Under the pieces are notes generated by a model. That model did no database searches, was not told the DNA's origin, and saw only the letters and a list, made by a program, of their open reading frames with translations. DNA of 64,000 nt from Polytrichum commune (lineage: Eukaryota > Streptophyta > Polytrichopsida > Polytrichales > Polytrichaceae). Below, one piece after another: positions 23,335 through 35,770 of the stretch. The stretch covers positions 27,639,501 through 27,703,500 of the forward strand of contig OX485805.1 in the NCBI GenBank assembly GCA_950295325.1, given 5' to 3'. Within the stretch, counting starts at the first letter, position 1. Every line of letters begins with the position of its first letter. A program made the translations under genes and the position numbers.

Positions 23335-23990
23335 ATAAGTCCTCTCCCAAGAACTCTTTGTCTCGACACACTTAATGATGGATGCATGACGCTAGTTGGT
23401 GTCCGATGCGTTGCATTGATTGTATCTATGAATACCATAGCTCTCTAACAACTTGGTCAGAAAAATAATTAATTTCAAAGGTGCCTAAATTTTTGGAAAA
23501 TTAATTATGTTGAGCGTCCTAAAATTTTAGAATATATATTGTTTATTCATCTTTACACGTACTTTGAGTTGTGTTATCCCAAATTATTATCACACTAAAT
23601 TTGTCTTTAATGTCACTTACTATTAGAGTTACACAATGCTATACATTTTTTCTATTATAGTATTATTTTTTACCAAGTAGAGATGTCAATGTTCCATAAT
23701 GTCCAAGCAACCAATTTGACATTTTCTGGTAAAAAGCGAGATACATAGTAAATACTTATAGCTTTGCATAATTCCGAAAGTAAGTGTGACACTTAATACA
23801 CTATCTAGTGTAGAAACTGATCTTCTCTAGTAGTAACGCCACTATATTTAGACCTTAATGGGAGCTTAATTATGAGATAATCTATTAAAATGTGAGATGC
23901 ATCTTTTCTATGTCGTTGTTGAAGATTCATAAATAGTGTGATCGATGTGGTGGCTTAGTTTGATGAAGACTTAGGTCAGTTTGTAAGAGG
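23335..23990. other. No gene or element recognised
   Basis: AT-rich sequence with short ORFs only. Confidence 0.4.
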
Positions 23991-23999
23991 ATTACTCAG

Positions 24000-24117
24000 G
24001 AATTGTTTACATCATGGATCACGAAGTCGTCCCAAGGTCTTGTATAATTTGTGATTGGCTATTGAACTCGTCCCGGGACTACTGCGGTTTACACTTAGGA
24101 ATAAATGTCAGAGTGAA
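24000..24117 (+). mobile_element. Truncated left end of a family A element
   Basis: GTTTACATCATGGATCACGA and ACTCGTCCCGGGACTACTG match the first 110 bp of family A copy 1. Homology ends where copy 3 begins. The same truncated-plus-full arrangement occurs at 8.0-8.1 kb. Confidence 0.55.
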
Positions 24118-25320
24118 GGGCGGATTACACTATAGACCATGAACTCGTCCCATGGACGATGCCTTATTCGCGGTACGAGTTCATGGTCTACATTTCATGG
24201 TCCGAGTTCTTAAAAATTTGATTTACAAAGCCATTGGGCCCCTCACTAGGTGTAAACCAAATGTGGACCAAGAGGAATGACCATGCGGCAAGAAGTGGAT
24301 GTGCTGATTTTTTTAATATAAGCCCAAAAGGGCAATTTTGGGAAAAAAATGAAGTTTGACCATTTTGTTGACTTTGATTTGCCTTCACTTGCTTACACAT
24401 GCCTTCACTTATCTTGTCACTTAGTTTTTTTCTTCTTTTCGCCTTAAAGTTTGATCATTCTCTTGTCATCTCTTGGGCTTCAACTATCTTCACTTCTTGT
24501 TAAATGTGTCGAAGATGTGGCTTGCAAATCTTCTCACAACAATTTTTACAAAAAAAGATGAGCGATTCAATTTGTACATGTGACATGTACGTTGTGTTGT
24601 CACTACACTAAATAGGATATTTAGTGTTTGATTATATCTAATGTTGTTACCACCCAACCTTGCTCAACACTAAATTTCAATTCTTTGATAATTAATGTTA
24701 GAAGATTTCCCATTGCGCTTCTTTTGACCACCCTGATCTACAGTCACTAAACGACTATGTTTTTTTCTTTTTTCTTTTTCAACTGTATTTTTAAAAACAT
24801 TGGGGCGTGCAATATACCGTTGGAAAGGTATTTTCAAGACCTTTCCAACGGTATATTACACGCCCCCAAATTCCAAACATTTCAGCTGGTAGACCAAAAA
24901 AAACAAATCTGCAATTGAATTCTTGAGTTCTAGATGTCCCGCGTTGTTTGATGAAACACGTGTAAGCCGGTTTAAGGGGTAGGGCAAGGTAGTGATGGTA
25001 TGTCTCATGGTCTATAATATAATCGAGGCACATAAAAGGTAGATTCATTAAAACATTCTTGAAATGGCATTTCTCTGACATGGGCCTTTGCCTTTTCCTA
25101 CCAGACCACCTCTCTTGCCTCTCTCACCGCAAAACCTGTTGGACCATGTCAGTGCACTTATTAGGCCTTAAAAATTATATTTTGGGGACCTCAACCTCCG
25201 TAGTCCCTCTGCCATTTTTTCCTTAGTGTATACCGAAGTTGTCCCGGGACAACTTCAAGAGCCAATCAATTGCCTTGCAGAGCCCTGGTCCAACTTCATG
25301 GTCCATAGTGTAAACCGCCC
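24118..25320 (-). mobile_element. Family A Harbinger-type element, copy 3, complete (1.2 kb)
   Basis: The termini GGGCGGATTACACTATAG and ATAGTGTAAACCGCCC are inverted repeats. The body is the reverse complement of copy 2, including the AACGGTATATTACA pair. It carries a family B remnant (24602-24715) with exactly the same internal deletion as copy 2 (GTTAGAAGATTTCCC). No transposase ORF. Confidence 0.75.
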
Positions 25321-25760
25321 CTGACCATGGAGTTTGAGGTCCTCAAAAGACATATTTAAAGACCTACATTGTTTATTGACATGGTCCAACAGGTTTTGTG
25401 GTGGGAGAGGCAAAATAAGTGCTAGGTAGAAAAAGGCACAGGTCCATGGCAAAGAAATATTGCTATAATAAATTGTTAATGATTTTTTGAGGGGGAAAAG
25501 AAGATAAAGATAAGAGAAGACAAAAGAATGGTCAAACTTGAACTTTTGAAAACTGCTTTTTCTGGACATATGTTAAAAAAATCAGCACATTCACTTTTTG
25601 GTGCATGGTCATTCCTCGTGGTCCACATTTGGTTCACACCTAGTGAGGGGCCCAAAGGCTTTGTAAATCGATTTTTAAGAAATTGGACCATGAAAGTTGG
25701 ACCATGGAAAAAGGCCATTTTCCATGGTCCAACTTCATGGTCCATGGTGTAAACTGGCCC
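25321..25760 (+). mobile_element. Family A element, copy 4, internally deleted
   Basis: A head-side fragment (GACATGGTCCAACAGGTTTTG) is joined to the tail side (GGTGCATGGTCATTCCTCG, then TCCAACTTCATGGTCCATGG) and ends GTGTAAACTGGCCC. It abuts copy 3 directly and lacks the middle 600 bp with its MITE. Confidence 0.65.
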
Positions 25761-26102
25761 TCATTCCACCGGATGTAATTTGATTGGATAATATTGAATT
25801 GTTTGGACATTATAGAGCATTAAACAACTTTTCTTGGTAAAAAAAAACAGTAACAGTAACAAAAATAGGAATGTGTGACTCCGCATAGTATGTGACACTA
25901 GATATCATATTTAGTGTAGTTGAGGGGAGCTTCAACTCTTAGTTCCTCCAAGTACATAAGGCTGAAAGTTGGGTGGATCTTGCCTCTTATTTTTTCCTCT
26001 TTCTTTTTAAGAAACGTTATATTGATATCAAAGCTCCAAGATCTTGTACCTTGATGTTTTTGGTGTTGTTACTTTTTTGTTGCATACAAAGTCCATGCAA
26101 AT

Positions 26103-26312
26103 TCTTGGGCATAATCAATGAAAATCCTAGTGTTTCCAAGTCCAACCAGTTACATGTTGTGATCTTGCAGTTTCACTTTACTAATTTGAAGTATATTCTA
26201 TAGAATCCTTTTCAATAATTGGTAATTATCCTAAAGCGTTGAACCTCACCCAATTATTTCTCAAACTCAACCGGTTCATTTGCAATTAACGGTTGGTTCT
26301 CCTTGTTCATTG
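26103..26312. repeat. Family G dispersed repeat, copy 2, in the retrotransposon leader
   Basis: Matches copies 1, 3 and 4 from TTGGGCATAATCAATGAAAA to TTCTCCTTGTTCATTG, including CCTAGTGTTTCCAAGTCCAA. It lies just after the primer-binding site, so it probably inserted into the element or was carried by it. Confidence 0.7.
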
Positions 26313-29300
26313 ATTGCGTAACATTTGTGTTTCAAGTTGAGGAGACAATTAGAGTTTTTCTATGAAGAAAGGAAATGAGTTGGTTGTTTTTTTTTAAATA
26401 TAAGGAGTAGAGTTTTATTTTGTTTTGTTCTAAGAGAGGCAAGAGGAGCACTTAAAACATGCTTAGTAGAAATATCGTTTCAAATTTGTGGTGACTGGAC
26501 CAATATGACAGTTATTTGGTGACCAATGTGGCCCAATATTGGGACATAATGGGAGAAGAGCTACAATCTAGTGGAAATGACCCTTTGGACTGACAACATT
26601 TTAGAAAAGCTCTTATCTATTCTTATGGGAGTGTTAATCTAGAGATGGTTGCACATTGCAAGCTCTGCCTTCTTTCTCATATTGGGTCTTTGGAAGAGTA
26701 CACCAATGGGTTTCAAGATTTGTGCTCCGACATTACTAAGTTTCCTATCTCCACTAGTGATAAGGTGGAAAGGTTTCTTGTGGGGCTCAAAGAAGAAGTT
26801 AGAAACAAGATCCTCGTGGATCCAAAAGGAGATGGTGATCCTCAAGAGGACAACAAACATATCATTCACTATCCAATCACCGTTGACGCCACTTATGCTT
26901 AAGCCACAAAAATGAGAGAGGACATCAAGCCTCGATCCAACGTGATGCAACCAAAGGGACCTATTAGTTTCTGGGCATGTGCATGGAAAAGAGACTCGTC
27001 GGTCACACTTCCACAACTCTAACTTCCACAAGAAAGAAGAAACTTCGAAGGAGCAATCCACAAAGAATGCAAACATGAAGGATGGATGTTGTTTTATTTG
27101 CCATCGAGAAGGTTATATTGCTTGTAACTATCCTCATAATAAACACGCGGCACCCAAGACTTCATATAAACATATTTTCCAAAGTCCGGCACTTAGACAA
27201 TGTCTAGACAAGGTCAAGTTTTGGAATAGCTTTTAATTTACCGTTAAGTATGATGGAAGTTGTCCATGGTAAACTCAATAAGCAATTTGATGTAATTGTG
27301 TGTGATATTTTGAATAAAGATATAATTTTGCCAACTCCATTACTCCCACTAAATGTTGTTTATGATGAAAAGTTTAATGTATTTGGGACCTCTTCATATA
27401 CTATTCCCTCATATGAGGATTCACAAAATTTATTAAGGACCTATTTGCATGATATAAAGGAGGTACGCTATGATACTAGTGTATGTTTTGATGTTGAAAA
27501 AACATAAGGCAAAGTACCTTAATAGAAGTTTGACAATGTTTAAATTGTTGCATCTATTCGAATATAATTTGAAATTATGGCAAGTTATTTAGATGAGGCC
27601 AAGCCACACATTTTGAATAAAATCACTATGTTATGTTATTTGAATTGATGTTGAACTCCTTAAGGCAAGTAACACATCAAGATGTATTTGTTCTAATGGA
27701 TAACATTGCATCATATTGCTTGTGAGCTTTGATTTTTTTGTTAATACCTTTGGGTTGAAAGTACAGAAGGGCAATATCACTTTGGTATTAAGCAATGGTG
27801 ATCAAGTTCTTATAAATGGGCATGTCGAAGTCCATATCAAGATACAACAATATCATAGTCGAATTAATTGCCTTGTCTCTAAGTTGAGCAATGTTATTAA
27901 CATGATATTGGCAAAGATTGGTTGGTACAACACAAGACACGCTTGGATTTTCAATCTAAATGTTGCAAATTTTATAAGGTATGTCATAACATGACTATGT
28001 ATGCGAACCCAATGCAAAGTTAGAGTCCAAATCCCTAAAGATTCACTGCCATGCAATTCAAACAATCGATTCAGAAGGGAGCAACCTCGTTTCTACTTCA
28101 ATCGACTATGATTGGAGATGACATAGAGGACACAATGGCACCACCATATGCCACAACGTTGGAGGAATTTTTTGATGTGTTCTAGCCTTTACCAAGTGGA
28201 TTACCTCTAGGAAGGGAAATGGCCCATATTATTCCTCTAGAGCTAGTGGAAGCCACTTTTGAAGTGGATCTATAGGTTGAGTCCCCTAGAGCAATAGGAG
28301 GCCAAAACACATATCAAGGAATGCTTGGATAACGGGTGAATTGAACCCATTTCATTGCCTTGTGGGTATCCTATATTATTTGTGGAAAAAAAAAGGACGG
28401 ACCACTACAAATGGTGATTAATTATCGTGCATTCAATAAGAAAACAATAAATAATCGTCATCCATTACCTCGCATTGATGTTTGGTTTGATCAATTAGCA
28501 TGCGTTAGTGTATTTTTGCCTCTAGATTTGGGACAAAAATATCACGACTAAAATATCACAAGATTTGTATATTAAAGAAAAATGCACCTAAGCAACGTTC
28601 ATAACCTCGTTTAGGCATTATGAGCTTAAGGTTTAAGCTTTAAACTTACTAATGCCCCGACTACTTTCCAAGGAGTGATGAACCAAGTTTTTCATAAATT
28701 CATTGGGAAGTTTGTGATGGTGTATCTTGATGATATCTTAATTTTCTCAAAGAGTAAGGAGGATCATGTACAACATTTCAAGGAAGTACTACTTTGAAGG
28801 CATCAAGCATGTTATAACTATTGGAGATTCCCGACAACAATTGGTAGGTGGTCAACATGGATCATATCTATGGTTCGAAATAATGTCATTTTGTGTGTGT
28901 GTGTGGATAAGTTGTCTAAAATGGCCCATTCTATATTGACCACGACACACAACACTAGTGAAAGAACGGTTAGGTTATTTCATGATCATGTGTATAAATT
29001 TCTTGGTATATCCAAAGTAATCCCAAGCGATATGGATGTTAGATTCACAGGCAATGTTTGCTATGTCCACCACATCTTCAAACCGATTGACAAACAAAAC
29101 GGGTAAACTGCGTCATTGAGGACATGTTGCGACATTGTGTGAATCCAATGCATGACAATTAAGACAAACTCCTTGTTGTGGTAGAATTTGTATTTAATGA
29201 CTCTTGATAAGAGTTTGTTTGAAATACTTTGTTTGTCATGTATACATGTCAACATCTTGTGACACCGATTAATAGGATTTGTAGGTGTCAAATCTCTGTT

Positions 29301-30144
29301 ACAAAGTCTTTTGCCGATAAAATGTTAGATGTAACTAGCCAGACCAAGAGACGTTTAGTTTTCACGGAACAATTGCATAACTACTACAATGACAAGAAGA
29401 GACGAGAAGTTTTTTTTTTATGAGGTGGACGAGCGAGTGCTTCTAAGTAATGTCAATATTAAATTGAAAGTCCCAAGTGCTATTAAGCTATTACCACAAT
29501 GGATTAGCCCATTTTGGGTAACCGCAAGCATAGGGGCCATAGCATACCGTGTGCAACTTCCAAGCACATTTAAGATTCATGATGTCTTTCATGTGTCATT
29601 TCTTTGGCCCTATACAACCAATGGCAAGGTGTAGCCTCCCGTTATGCCAATATTTGAGGATACTGCATCATATGATGTAGGACACGTCCTTTCACATTAA
29701 GATAGAGGGCCATGTTCTCACCCCAAAAAATCCCAATTGATTAGATGCCTCGTTTATGCATTTGATCATAATTTTTGGAAGCGGGAGAGCAACTTGAGTG
29801 TAGAAGTCCTCAAGGATTTTGAGATGCGGTAGTCATTTTGGACAACATGCTTATATTGCATGGTGTGAAGCTTGACCATGAAGCTCCAACTACGCATAAA
29901 CGTTTAAGGTAAAGGTATCTTAGGATTAGGCATCTTTTTGTTCTTTCAAGCTTGCACATGACCATACAAGCGGGACGTCATTATTAAGTTGTCTTGCCAT
30001 GCGAATGGCATGGAACATGGGTACATATACAAATCCCCGTGGTTTGATTGAAGTTAATTGGTGGTCTTAACCATTGTTTTGGTGCACTACATTTTGGGGT
30101 TTGCAATACATGAATGGGGACGTTCAATTCTAAGCGGGGAGGTG

Positions 30145-30852
30145 TGTATTGTGTATCTATTTATTAGTTACCTTTACTATCTTTAATTCCAACTAGAGTA
30201 TACTATATATAAGATTTAGAGGACTCTAATTCCAGCTAGACTCTATAATTTGTAAGACTAGGGGACTCCACCATGGGAGATCTAATAAATCTAAAATGTA
30301 AAGGGGAACTACCCACTACACTAAATATGTTATTTAGTGTTAGATACACTAAATATGAACACTACACTAAATATCACTAACCCTATGAAAGTAAGTAACA
30401 TTAAATGTAAACTCAAACACTAAATATCATCTATGGTAATATGTGAAAGTTACATGCACGAATTTAGTGTTTAGTAGGAAAGAGGTGGCAACAAAGAAGG
30501 CAATTGACTGGTTCTAGGAAAGAGGTGGCAACAAGGAAAGCGGCGGCGGTGCATTTATGTCTAACACTAATTATCAAAGAATTGAAAATTGGTGTTGAGC
30601 ATAGTAGGGTGGTAAAGCACTAAATCTAATCAAACACTAAATATCATATTTAGTGTAGTTGGGACTATGGTGTTACACGATGTTGTCACCTTGTAAGTAG
30701 CAACCTTTAGTCATTAACACTTAACTCACCCCAAAAGCATGGAGGGAGAGCCGGTTAACTGTATACTTGAGGATTAGTTGAGAGGAGCATCAACTCTTAG
30801 TTCCTACAAGTATATAAGGCTCAAGGTTGGGTGGATCATGCCTCTTATTTTG
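30145..30852 (+). repeat. 3' LTR of the chromovirus, interrupted by a family B MITE
   Basis: Starts TGTATTGTGTATC and matches the solo LTR at 58765-59162 in two blocks, on both sides of the MITE. Shared landmarks are GACTCCACCATGGGAGAT, GCATGGAGGGAGAGCCGGT and AAGTATATAAGGCTCAAGGT, the last being a TATA-like promoter region. The far 3' end has diverged. Confidence 0.7.
30319..30655. mobile_element. Family B MITE, complete copy (337 bp), TA target duplication
   Basis: Termini CACTAAATATGTTATTTAGTG and CACTAAATATCATATTTAGTG are inverted repeats that are themselves palindromic. TA flanks both sides. The solo LTR at 58.9 kb has the empty site (CCCACTAGTCGG against CCCAC-TA-element-TA-GTTGG), which proves the boundaries and the Tc1/mariner-type target. 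An 18-bp internal repeat, GGAAAGAGGTGGCAACAA, occurs twice. Confidence 0.85.
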
Positions 30853-31339
30853 CACAAAATTTTCAAATCACAAAGTTTTCAAATCATAGAGTTATTTTTG
30901 GACGTAGTATTTTGTTTGATGTATCAACCTTCTCTAGGTGGACAATTCTCTATGTGGAATTGAGGTCCAATTTTTTTTTTATTGAGGACACAAACCAAGT
31001 TATAGTGCAAAGTCTTGCAATTTCATGTTAACCCAAATTCTTTGCAATGATGAAGGATGACCTAGAATAGAATGTGGACCCGTCCCCTTGAGGAGGTGAC
31101 TATCTTAATTTTAGAGAACCGCATTGTAAAGTAACTATACCTAGTTGTCATCCTACGATGACGAGGCGTCGTCAACGATGAGGCGTCCTCAATGACGAGG
31201 CTAAGCGACAATGAATATTTTATGTATACCGTGATGACGAGGTTGGGTTTATGGACACCTAGTCATCGACAGTAGTGTCAATAATATTGATGGATGATTG
31301 AATATTCTAACCACATGTGCCAGTGTGTAAGCAGAGGAT

Positions 31340-31712
31340 AATGGGAGCTAGACACTCCTAGTGGAAGATGGATGGATTGGAGTTAGACAACTCCAAATTG
31401 ACAACATGTGCACTGGGGTTAGACAGCTCCGCATATAGTGCATTGGAATTAGACCATTCCATATTGAGAACATGTGCACATGAATTAGACAACTCTCGAT
31501 GAGGTGCACTGGAGTTGGACCACTCCAGAACTGGAAAGATGAATGTTATTCATTGGAGTCAGACAACTCTTAATGAATAGCTAGATCTAGTTGGAATTAG
31601 ACAGTTCCAACTAGAATAAAGGATGGATGAATTTAGTTGGAATTAGACTATTCCAACTAGAAAGAAGGATGGATGAATCCAATTGGAATTAGATAGTTTC
31701 AATTGGAGGAAT
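31340..31712. repeat. Array of about ten short palindromes (TTGGAATTAGACAATTCCAA type)
   Basis: Imperfect copies begin near 31347, 31380, 31414, 31443, 31478, 31510, 31550, 31589, 31636 and 31681. Each has an 8-bp stem such as TTGGAGTT/AACTCCAA around a conserved AGAC loop, separated by 25-45 bp of less conserved DNA. Stem changes are often compensated (GGAGTT..AACTCC against GGAATT..AGTTCC). Confidence 0.75.
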
Positions 31713-34700
31713 GGGATCTTTTTGTCTCTCTCCTATGGTCGGGTGGTTGAGCTTAAACCAAGACCTACTTGGTCTAGGATTGTTTTGATTGATACGTGTT
31801 AGTGTGGAAGTTGGTGATAAACTTGTGAGAGGTTTGTTACACGTGTGAGATAAAATCAATAAAAAATAAATATAATTCATTTAGGGTAAATTTTATAATT
31901 TCGTTAGATCTACCATAGCATTAGAAATACACCCCTAGATGATAATATGTAAAATAAGATGGTGGATAATTCCTTCATTATAGTAATCTGTAGAAAACAA
32001 TAAGGTCATAGACATAGGATCCCCTAAAAGTGTGTAGTAGGATTAATAGAATAATTTTGGGTTTGACGTCATTGGTGCTAGACCTCTCACAATTTACTAG
32101 TCTTATCATGACATTGTAGAGGATGTTGAACGTGTATCTTGATAGTATTGGAGGGTGCATAGTTGTATCCTAACCCTTCACATTGTAAATGTTTGTTACA
32201 AGATTTCAATGGGACTGTAGTTGAATGTGTTTGTGAACACAATTCAAGTAAATGTTTATAATTTTTTGTGTTTACTTGTATTTGAATGCAACCTTGTTTT
32301 TTGGAGTAGGTAGTTGTGCAAAAGTTAATGTCTTGTCACAACTGATTGTATTTCTTGTTTTATTTTATAGGTGTTTACAACTTGTCTATTTCAGCTTGTA
32401 TATTTTGTTATTTCCATGTTTATTAATAACTCTTTAACTAGTATCCAAGTGCTATTGGTTGTGTTTTGAATGGTACTTTGAATGGCTTAGGATTGGTATT
32501 ACTAATCAAAACCAAATGAATGACAATTTGAATGTTATGAAGTGTTTGTTGCTCACATACATGGTTTTGCAATGCTATAGTATTATGTTCATTATTTTGT
32601 ACTTATACGGTTTATAAAAGAAAATTATGCCAAAAATTAGCCTCTTTAACAACTAAAAATAAATATAGGGTGCTAAAAAAGAAGTCAAAGTAGCTTTTTA
32701 TCTACAAATAAGGGGGGTAATTGAGAGATGCATAAATATCCCCTCATTAAATACCTCATTAACGCATGTGGTTACAGATCGTAAGGGGGTGTGCTCGCCC
32801 CGAGCCTGTCCCTATCTAATATCCTATCGTGAATTATTAACATTATATAAGTTCATGTAGAACGAAAAGCGACCATGTTTTGGCAAGTGTGTAAGGTAGA
32901 TTACAGTAATTCCAGCAAATTGTGTCTATTATTTCAAAACATGGCATTCATTTTTTATAATGAATTTGTGCGGGATTGGCTATTTAGTGATGCGTACAAG
33001 TTGACATGAATGACGCAATCACCAATTAAGAACAACGGCATGCCCTCAAGGTCAAATCTTGTATGAGATTCGGGTCCATTCACGATTGGGGTACTACTTT
33101 TGGGACAAGGGAATTAAGGACTATGTCGCATTGGATCTCGACGTTTATTATAAACTATTATTATCTAATTAATACATTTTAAATGAATAAGTAGATATGT
33201 CACAAGATTTATTGATAAATATATTATATATTATTAAAAAAATAACTAATATTAGATAAATCCTTTATGAAATGAGTAGATAGGTTATAAGACTTGTTTG
33301 GGCCACATCAATGGCAATTTCATTATTGAAGTGTACATCACAAGTGAATTATTTCTTGTTTTGCATCCTAGTGCCTTGATGTAAGTGTCATGTGTCCATA
33401 CATATATTTTATTATGTCCAATTCTTATTCTAAACGTTCCTTTTTCATGTAGCCATGTTATTGGGTAATGTTGGCCATGTTTGGTGTCATATGTAAAGCT
33501 ATACAATTGGTATGCAATACATTTTAGTTCTATTGTTACACAATTGAACGATAAGTGTGAGGAAGAAAATTAGAATCATTCCAACTAATTTTTGTTGTAC
33601 TTTTCATTTCTTAATCTTAAGGTCAACAACTCTAACAACAACCATAGATGTCCATTAAGGAATCAAAATGATATCTTAGATAACCCTATTCCTTGTTAAC
33701 TTTGTCGGTGTACTCATTATGGAATACTAAATGTTTGTATGATCCAAAATATGCTCCACAATACAAATCTAAGCACACAAACTATGTAAAGTTGTCTACT
33801 TCAATCCTTTAACCGTTAGACACTCATTCTTTGGTACCCCAATCGTGAATGCCCCCATGAATGCATTATCTATGGGATCAAGCATGGGAAAGGCATACCA
33901 AAACTAAGCAACTAGATGATGGGTTCCTTTCCAAAGAAAATGGCTACAATTTAAAGACTTTGAAAACCTACACTTGCTTGTCGAAACATTCATAGCACAA
34001 AACATGAGTGCTTCTCACAAATGGGGAACCCGCAATTAAAGAAGGATTGTGCTCACCTAATACATAATCCCACAACACACATGTAAGGGGTTGACTAATG
34101 TTACGGGATGTAGCAAGCTTATCAATATTAGTTCGATTTCATCATACTAATCCCTTCGCAATTTTGATCAACTTGGAGATCTAGGGGTGTCATGTGTAGT
34201 AGAGACGAGGTTGTTATGAGATGGCATTAAAAAATACTCTAGGAGTTTGGTAAGTGTCAATTATGGGGGATTGGGGTTGTTCTTGGTTGGTGGTTACTTT
34301 GGCCATGGTATCCTTGGACATGCTAGATAATGACCATTAGGTGGACCTGGGCCAAGCGTTGGGTAGTTGCGTGCCATGCTAAGCCAATGCCCATTATGTA
34401 GTACATAATTTCCATCATCAAAGTATTTTGACATTGTGAAGGAACTTTGTGAACAATTTGTTAGACCATATGACATATTTTATGAATAAGGTAGGTGTAT
34501 TTGAATGTGTGGCTGACCTTAAGAAACATTGGGTAGAGGGCCCGTGGAGGGTGTAATCTCTTCCCAATGAAAATCACATGGCAATACAACACTCTTGAGA
34601 GGTTTCCCTCCAAGTGGGTGTGTAGTTGGGTTCTTCATTCTTGGGTGCTGATTGTTGCCCTCTTTCAACAAAATTAAATAATAATATATGTTTCCAAAAT

Positions 34701-35268
34701 AAGATTAAAAATAACAAATTTGATAAAGAACAAATGCTATGAATGTAAGGCTCTACACATTGGATGAATTGATGAATGACTGAAAGTTGGGCTCTATTTA
34801 TTTCAAGAGATGCTCAAATCATTAACATCTCAACACTAATGTCAAAATTGAACAAAAAGTTTGTTCCTTTTGTTTATCTCTAAATCAATTGAAACCATAT
34901 CAACTAGAAGTGTATGTCAAATCAACTAAAATTTAATTCCAAAGTTCAATCCTATCGATCTAAGACACTTCTAGTACGTATGAAACTATTATGATACTAT
35001 ATGGAACACAAACATTATAATTTTTACATTGTTGATGTTAGCATATGATAAAAACATATCACATGGCCTAATGCAAGCTTGTTCAACATAATCTCCAATA
35101 ACTTTTGGCACATATGCACATTAGAAAAATAAATTAAAAGAATATATTCGAGCTCCCACTACTACAAGCGGTGCACATACTACACATGGTTACAAAGTTT
35201 TGAGGACACTAACAAATGCAAGAAGTGCTCAAAACAACTAGCCGTGTAGAATCCCAACAACAATCTCA
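31713..35268. other. AT-rich intergenic sequence without a gene
   Basis: Only short ORFs without motifs. The ends of old transposons may be present, but I cannot place them. Confidence 0.4.
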
Positions 35269-35770
35269 GGGCCACTTCACACACGAGCCAAGAGCCATGA
35301 CCATGAAATTGTGAGAGCCCAAAGAAATCGTCTAGAGGCCGTCCCAAGACACCTTCAAAATCATGTAGTGTGGTCACATATCCTCAAGTGTAGTGTGAAG
35401 TCATATGTGACCGGACCCTCAACCAAATAACATTTCAATGAATTTCTATTCATGCGGATCCTCACATATGATAAAATAGAATAAACCAATGGTTATGAGC
35501 GTTTGGAGTGCCATGATCTCCTTGTGTTGTGTTAGGCCTACCTCCAAGAGATGGTTTTGGAAAATAGTCCAAGGGACCATGAAACATGATCCATTTGATG
35601 CCACATAAGAATCCATGTAGCCTTAACATCCATATTGCATTCACATACATAACTCCATTGGTCCCTAAGCATAGTGTGAAGCGAACTTGGACCAGCTCCG
35701 CCTTTTCCACCAATGAGAGTGCTTGAAATGTAATGGTCACGGGCTCTCAGTCTCGTGTGTGAAGTGGCCC
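35269..35770 (+). mobile_element. Family C MITE, copy 1, Harbinger-type, TCA target duplication
   Basis: Starts GGGCCACTTCACACACGAGC and ends with its inverted form CGTGTGTGAAGTGGCCC. TCA flanks both sides. It is 502 bp with no protein, and matches copies at 37967, 55955, 57223 and 62471. Confidence 0.85.

Larger units (their letters stand above)
25921..30852 (+). mobile_element. Decayed Ty3/gypsy chromovirus with LTR remnants
   Basis: Copy-and-paste retrotransposon, no longer able to move. The 5' LTR remnant (25921-26020) is followed by a primer-binding-site-like TGATATCAAAGCTCC at about 26023. A gag remnant lies at 26530-26900 and a zinc knuckle at about 27085 (CFICHREGYIAC, where Tyr replaces the usual His). 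A protease-like piece lies at 27716-27960. Reverse transcriptase spans 28330-28795, with KKKDGPLQMVINYRA and the active-site VYLDDILIFSK. Integrase pieces lie at 28840-29090 (VDKLSKMAH) and 29389-29634 (IHDVFHVSFL). A chromodomain-like tail spans 29640-29832. RNase H and the integrase zinc-binding part are missing between 28795 and 28840. Several frameshifts and stops break the frame. The polypurine tract GCGGGGAGG precedes the 3' LTR at 30145. Confidence 0.85.

Noticed and set aside
31340-31712. CRISPR array
   Set aside because: Repeats are short, diverged and palindromic with irregular spacing, in a eukaryotic nuclear setting with no cas genes.
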